DNA of 64,000 bases from Frigoribacterium faeni (GTDB lineage: Bacteria > Actinomycetota > Actinomycetes > Actinomycetales > Microbacteriaceae): positions 744,001-808,000 of the forward strand of contig NZ_JAAOYW010000002.1 in the NCBI RefSeq assembly GCF_011761235.1. The letters are read 5' to 3'. Every line of letters begins with the position of its first letter. The stretch's first letter is position 1. The notes beneath the pieces are model-generated. The model did no database searches. It was not told the origin of the DNA and saw only the letters and a program-made list of their open reading frames with translations. Below, in pieces: positions 60,492 to 64,000 of the stretch. Made by a program: the position numbers and the translations under genes.

Positions 60492-62030
60492 CTACTTGAC
60501 GAGGGGGAAGAGGATCGTCTCGCGGATGCCGAGGCCGGTGATGGCCATGAGCAGGCGGTCGATGCCCATGCCCATGCCGCCGCTCGGCGGCATGCCGTGC
60601 TCGAGGGCGCGGAGGAAGTCCTCGTCGAGGCGCATCGCCTCGGCGTCGCCGCGGGCCGACAGGGCGGCCTGCTCGACGAAGCGCTCGCGCTGCACGACGG
60701 GGTCGACGAGCTCGGAGTAGGCGGTGGCGAGCTCGAAGCCGCGCACGTAGAGGTCCCACTTCTCGACGACGCCGGGCTTCGACCGGTGCTGCCGCACGAG
60801 CGGGCTCGTGTCGACGGGGAAGTCGGTGACGAAGGTGGGCCGGTCGAGCGACGGCTTGACGAAGTGCTCCCAGAGCTCCTCGACGAGCTTGCCGTGGGTC
60901 TCGTGCGGCACGACCAGGTCGACCGTCTCGGCGAGCGCCTGCAGCTCGGACACGGTCGTCGAGGGCGTGACCTCGACGCCGGCGGCCGCGCTGAGCGACT
61001 CGTACATCGGCACGCGGTCCCACTCGCCGCCGAGGTCGTACTCGGTGCCGTCGGCGAGCGTGACGAGGTGGGTCCCCGCGACCGCGAGCGCCGCCTCCTG
61101 CACGAGCTGCTGCGTGAGGCGGGCCATCTGCTCGTAGTCGCCGTACGCCTGGTAGGCCTCGACCATCGCGAACTCGGGCGAGTGCGTCGAGTCGGCGCCC
61201 TCGTTGCGGAAGTTGCGGTTGATCTCGAAGACGCGGTCGATGCCGCCGACCACCGCGCGCTTGAGGAACAGCTCGGGCGCGATGCGGAGGAACAGCTCGG
61301 TATCGAACGCGTTGCTGTGCGTCTGGAACGGACGGGCCGCGGCGCCGCCGTGCATCGTCTGGAGCATCGGGGTCTCGACCTCGAGGTACTCGTGCTGGTC
61401 GAAGGTGCGGCGCAGCGACGAGACCGCGGCGGCCCGGGCACGCACGGTGGCGCGGGCCTGGTCGCGCACGATGAGGTCGAGGTAGCGCTGGCGCACCCGC
61501 GTCTCCTCGCTGAGCTCGCCGTGCAGGTTCGGCAGCGGCAGGATCGCCTTCGACGCGATCGTCCACTCGCTCACCATGATCGACAGCTCGCCGCGCCGCG
61601 ACGAGATGACCTGGCCCTTGGCGAAGACGTGGTCGCCGAGGTCGACGAGGTCCTTCCACTCGGCGAGCGACTCGTCGCCCACCTCGGCGAGCGACACCAT
61701 CGCCTGGATGCGCGAGCCGTCGCCGGCCTGCAGCGCCGCGAAGCAGAGCTTGCCCGTGTTGCGGGCGTGCACGACGCGACCGGCCAGGCCGACCACCTCG
61801 CCCGTCTCGGCACCGGCCTCGAGCTCGGCGTGACGGGCGCGCACCGCGGGGATCGTGTCGGTGACGGGCACCCCGACCGGGTACGCGTCCCGGCCCGACT
61901 CGAGCAGGCGGGCGCGCTTCTCGAGCCGCACCTGCTTCTGCTCGCTGGCCTCGCGAGCCGCCTCGGCCGCGGCGGCGGCCACGGCGGCCGCGTCGTCGGT
62001 GGGGGTGGTGGTCTCGGGGGCGTCGGTCAT
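60492..62030 (-). CDS. lysS: lysine--tRNA ligase (class II)
   Basis: A 512-residue LysRS. An anticodon-binding OB domain sits at residues ~75-180 ([20 protein letters not shown]). Class II motif 1 lies near [20 protein letters not shown], motif 2 in [20 protein letters not shown], motif 3 in [20 protein letters not shown]. It charges tRNA-Lys. The actinobacterial neighbourhood (DUF2520 and PH genes upstream, clpC nearby) is usual, although no panC is seen in the 123-base gap. The stop codon overlaps a GACCCGCGCCTCCT motif. Confidence 0.96.
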   Translation of the reverse strand: MTDAPETTTPTDDAAAVAAAAAEAAREASEQKQVRLEKRARLLESGRDAYPVGVPVTDTIPAVRARHAELEAGAETGEVVGLAGRVVHARNTGKLCFAALQAGDGSRIQAMVSLAEVGDESLAEWKDLVDLGDHVFAKGQVISSRRGELSIMVSEWTIASKAILPLPNLHGELSEETRVRQRYLDLIVRDQARATVRARAAAVSSLRRTFDQHEYLEVETPMLQTMHGGAAARPFQTHSNAFDTELFLRIAPELFLKRAVVGGIDRVFEINRNFRNEGADSTHSPEFAMVEAYQAYGDYEQMARLTQQLVQEAALAVAGTHLVTLADGTEYDLGGEWDRVPMYESLSAAAGVEVTPSTTVSELQALAETVDLVVPHETHGKLVEELWEHFVKPSLDRPTFVTDFPVDTSPLVRQHRSKPGVVEKWDLYVRGFELATAYSELVDPVVQRERFVEQAALSARGDAEAMRLDEDFLRALEHGMPPSGGMGMGIDRLLMAITGLGIRETILFPLVK

Positions 62031-62153
62031 GTGCGGGGAGCTCCAGCGGGGGGTGGGGAGAGAAGGAGGAGGGGCGAGGGTCGCGAGGACCCGGTGCGGC
62101 GGTGCGTGGTGCGGTGCGGTGCGGTGCGGTCGTGCTCGGTTCAGCGCGGCGCC

Positions 62154-62915
62154 TCAGGCGCCGGTGCCGCCGAACGGCGACGGCGGGTCGTCGAACGCCG
62201 CCATGTCGATGGTACCGGGGCCGGTCGAGCCGCCGGCGACGCCGAGGGCGCGGTCCATCGCGGAGCGCACGAGGGGCGCGATCAGGCGTCCCGGCTCGGG
62301 CACGCCGAGCTCGGCGAGCATCGAGACCGACTGGGTGACGATCGCGGCCGAGAACTCCGTGGCGGTCGCGACGGCCTCGGCGTAGCGGGGCCGGTCGGCC
62401 TCGCTGACGATCACCGGCTCGGCGCCCATCTCGACGACGAGCGCCTGCCCGATCGGCTGCACGGGCACCGGCGCGGTGACCGCGCACCACGCCTCGCGGA
62501 GGCGGACGAGGTCGATCGTCGTGCCCGTGAAGGTGAGCGCGGGGTGGATCGCGAGCGGGATGGCCCCCGCGGCGAGCGCCGGCCGCAGCACCTCGAGGCC
62601 GTGCGCCGCCGAGGTGTGCACGACGAGCTGGCCCGGCTGCCAGACGCCGGTCGCGGCGAGGCCCTGGACGAGGTCGGCGAGCTGGTCGTCGGGCACCGCG
62701 AGCAGCACGAGCTCGCTGCGCTCGACGATCTGCGGCACGGTGAGCACGGGCACGCCCGGCAGGATCGCCTCGGCCCGGTCGAGGCTCCGCTCGGACACGG
62801 CCGAGATGCCGACGATCGCGTGGCCGGCGGCCGCGAGGGCGGCGCCGAGCACGGGCCCGACGTGGCCGGCGCCGACGATGCCGACGCCGAGGCGGCCGCT
62901 CTGCTGGGGACTCAC
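62154..62915 (-). CDS. DUF2520 Rossmann-fold protein (predicted NAD(P)-binding)
   Basis: A 253-residue protein with the dinucleotide-binding motif GVGIVGAGHVGPVLGAALA at the N-terminus, then LVLLAVPDDQLADLV, HTSAAHGLEVLRPALAAGAI and HPALTFTGT, the characteristic DUF2520 pattern. The family is adjacent to pantothenate genes in many actinobacteria and is thought to be an oxidoreductase of unknown substrate. Start GTG 62915 overlaps the stop of the upstream PH protein (GTGA), so they are coupled. Confidence 0.85.
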   Translation of the reverse strand: MSPQQSGRLGVGIVGAGHVGPVLGAALAAAGHAIVGISAVSERSLDRAEAILPGVPVLTVPQIVERSELVLLAVPDDQLADLVQGLAATGVWQPGQLVVHTSAAHGLEVLRPALAAGAIPLAIHPALTFTGTTIDLVRLREAWCAVTAPVPVQPIGQALVVEMGAEPVIVSEADRPRYAEAVATATEFSAAIVTQSVSMLAELGVPEPGRLIAPLVRSAMDRALGVAGGSTGPGTIDMAAFDDPPSPFGGTGA

Positions 62916-64000
62916 GGGCGGGGTTCCTCTCGGTGCTGCGGTGCGGGTGCGGGGCCGGGTGCGGGTGCCACGTCGTGCTCGTGCTCGTGCTCGTGCTCTC
63001 GAATTTGAGAGCGATCCTGCCGCGGAGCCCCGTGCGGCGCCGTTCCCCCGTCGTCCTGACCCGGAATGCTCTCGCTTTCCGCGGCATGGGCAAGGGACGA
63101 GGAGGCGGGGGTCGCGTCGGCCGGGGCCGGCTGCGACGCGGCTGCGCCTGGCTCGTCCCGAGCCGGGATGCTCTCAAATTCGGATGCAGGCGCGGGGGCA
63201 GGGGCGGGGGACGAGGAGGCGGGGGTCGCGTCGACGGGAGCGGCGTCCGGCGAGGCGGCCCAGCGGTGGGTCCTGTCGGCCCGGGCGGCGGCGACGGCGT
63301 CGTGTGCGGCTCCCTCGAAGAAGCGCATCGCGTCGTCCTGGTCGAGCGCGCCGATCGTCGCGATGATCGGACCCTGGACGGTGTGCAGGTGCACGGCGGC
63401 GAGCCGCAGCCGACGCAGCAGCGGGCCCTGCGACAGCCCGACGCTCTGCATCCTCGGCAGCGGGACGACGACGAGCTCGCGCCAGATCGCGCCCTTGCGC
63501 AGCAGCAGCGCACCCGGTGCCGTGCGGAACCCGTTGCGCCGCCACGAGAACCAGCGCAGCACGGCGGCACGACGCGGCGACGTCGTGAAGCCGCCCTCGC
63601 TGCCGCGGGAGGTCAGGCCGTCCTCGACGAGCGAGAGGGTGTGCGACGCGTGGTCGTCCGCGGCGGCGCGCAGGGGCTCGGCAGGCACGCCCGAGTCGAC
63701 CCGCGCCTCCTCGGCGGGCACGCCGGAGCCGACCCGCGACTCCTCGGCGGGCACGGCCGAGCCGACCCGCGCCTCCTCGGCCTGGACCTCGGCGGCCGCG
63801 AGGCCGACGAGCTCGGGCAGGACGAGCTCGAGCACGCGGCGGACGTCCGTCTCGTCGCCGACGGGCAGCAGCGTCGCACCGCTCTGCTGGCCGGAGCCGT
63901 TCGTCGACGACCGCGACGCCCGGTTGATGCTGATCTGCCACCAGCCGAACGGCCGCCACAGCAGCGGCTGGCTGACCTTGACCGAGTGGATTCGTCCGGG
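62912..64000 (-). CDS. PH-domain membrane protein (YdbT-like), 5' end outside the window
   Basis: The open frame reaches the window edge without a start, so the gene is cut by the window. The visible part begins RIHSVKVSQPLLWRPFGWWQ, the end of one bPH_2 domain. Another follows (AVLRWFSWRRNGFRTAPGAL, then LPRMQSVGLSQGPLLRRLRL). These match the repeated PH domains of YdbT-type proteins. Two disordered linkers contain repeats: PAEEARVGSG units near 63700-63780 and ATPASSS twice near 63110 and 63220, all encoded by the same DNA motif that is dispersed between genes. The end is Pro/His-rich (EHEHEHEHD). Confidence 0.85.
   Translation of the reverse strand, partial: PGRIHSVKVSQPLLWRPFGWWQISINRASRSSTNGSGQQSGATLLPVGDETDVRRVLELVLPELVGLAAAEVQAEEARVGSAVPAEESRVGSGVPAEEARVDSGVPAEPLRAAADDHASHTLSLVEDGLTSRGSEGGFTTSPRRAAVLRWFSWRRNGFRTAPGALLLRKGAIWRELVVVPLPRMQSVGLSQGPLLRRLRLAAVHLHTVQGPIIATIGALDQDDAMRFFEGAAHDAVAAARADRTHRWAASPDAAPVDATPASSSPAPAPAPASEFESIPARDEPGAAASQPAPADATPASSSLAHAAESESIPGQDDGGTAPHGAPRQDRSQIREHEHEHEHDVAPAPGPAPAPQHREEPRP

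Noticed and set aside
62097-62132. GCGGT-type tandem microrepeat upstream of lysS
   Set aside because: A short, simple low-complexity run; a similar one lies near 1840-1880. No structure or gene link seen.
62912-64000. PH-domain gene as a truncated pseudogene
   Set aside because: The frame continues sensibly to the window edge, so the missing start is only due to the window boundary.

Overview
The window is high-GC DNA from an actinobacterium, most likely a member of the Microbacteriaceae. The support is qualitative. Core genes use almost only G/C third positions. The right-hand third has an actinobacterial housekeeping order: radA, an SseB-like gene, an actinobacterial-type argA, clpC, NAD kinase, a SigA/SigB-type sigma factor, lysS, a DUF2520 gene and a PH-domain gene. 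Three surface proteins end in LAxTG-type sorting signals. The genus cannot be fixed from sequence reading alone.

Layout: 0-4.5 kb holds a small XRE/SdpI pair, a DMT exporter, an MT0933-type small protein, a short-chain dehydrogenase, a PH-like membrane protein, a deletion scar made of two gene tails, and a tautomerase. 4.7-8.1 kb is a very large LAYTG-anchored hydrolase with a Calx-beta domain. 8.4-15.3 kb holds a CPA1 antiporter, an XRE/MmyB regulator, small membrane proteins, a PadR operon that appears leaderless, and a NarL-type two-component pair. 15.4-16.4 kb encodes a secreted, apparently wall-anchored protein whose mature N-terminus reads as a ubiquitin domain, about 65% identical to human ubiquitin by eye. 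This is the most striking gene in the window.

16.6-25.2 kb is a catabolic cluster: CoA-transferase, MHS-type transporter, SDR, LacI regulator, TIM-barrel isomerase, DUF993 aldolase-like protein, glycerate kinase and MaoC hydratase. Three GTAACCGGTTAC-type sites at its three promoters suggest one LacI regulon for uptake and CoA-dependent breakdown of an organic acid or sugar acid.

27.25-42.6 kb is a genomic island of visibly lower GC, inserted at a tRNA-Ser gene. A diverged copy of the tRNA 3' half plus its terminator marks the far end. Cargo: a DUF2384-like protein, a GmrSD-type type IV restriction enzyme, a four-gene operon (SNF2 helicase, DUF4391, type III Mod, type III Res), a truncated OLD-like ATPase, and two small genes. 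No integrase is visible.

42.7-49.5 kb encodes an SGNH hydrolase, a secreted zinc metalloprotease and an LAWTG-anchored metallophosphoesterase. 49.7-64 kb is the housekeeping block. Non-coding structure is rich: a palindromic repeat family with three copies, a 180-bp tandem array downstream of radA, a dispersed GAGGAGGCGCGGG motif hugging gene ends, and three evenly spaced GGGGTACAG boxes upstream of the sigma gene.
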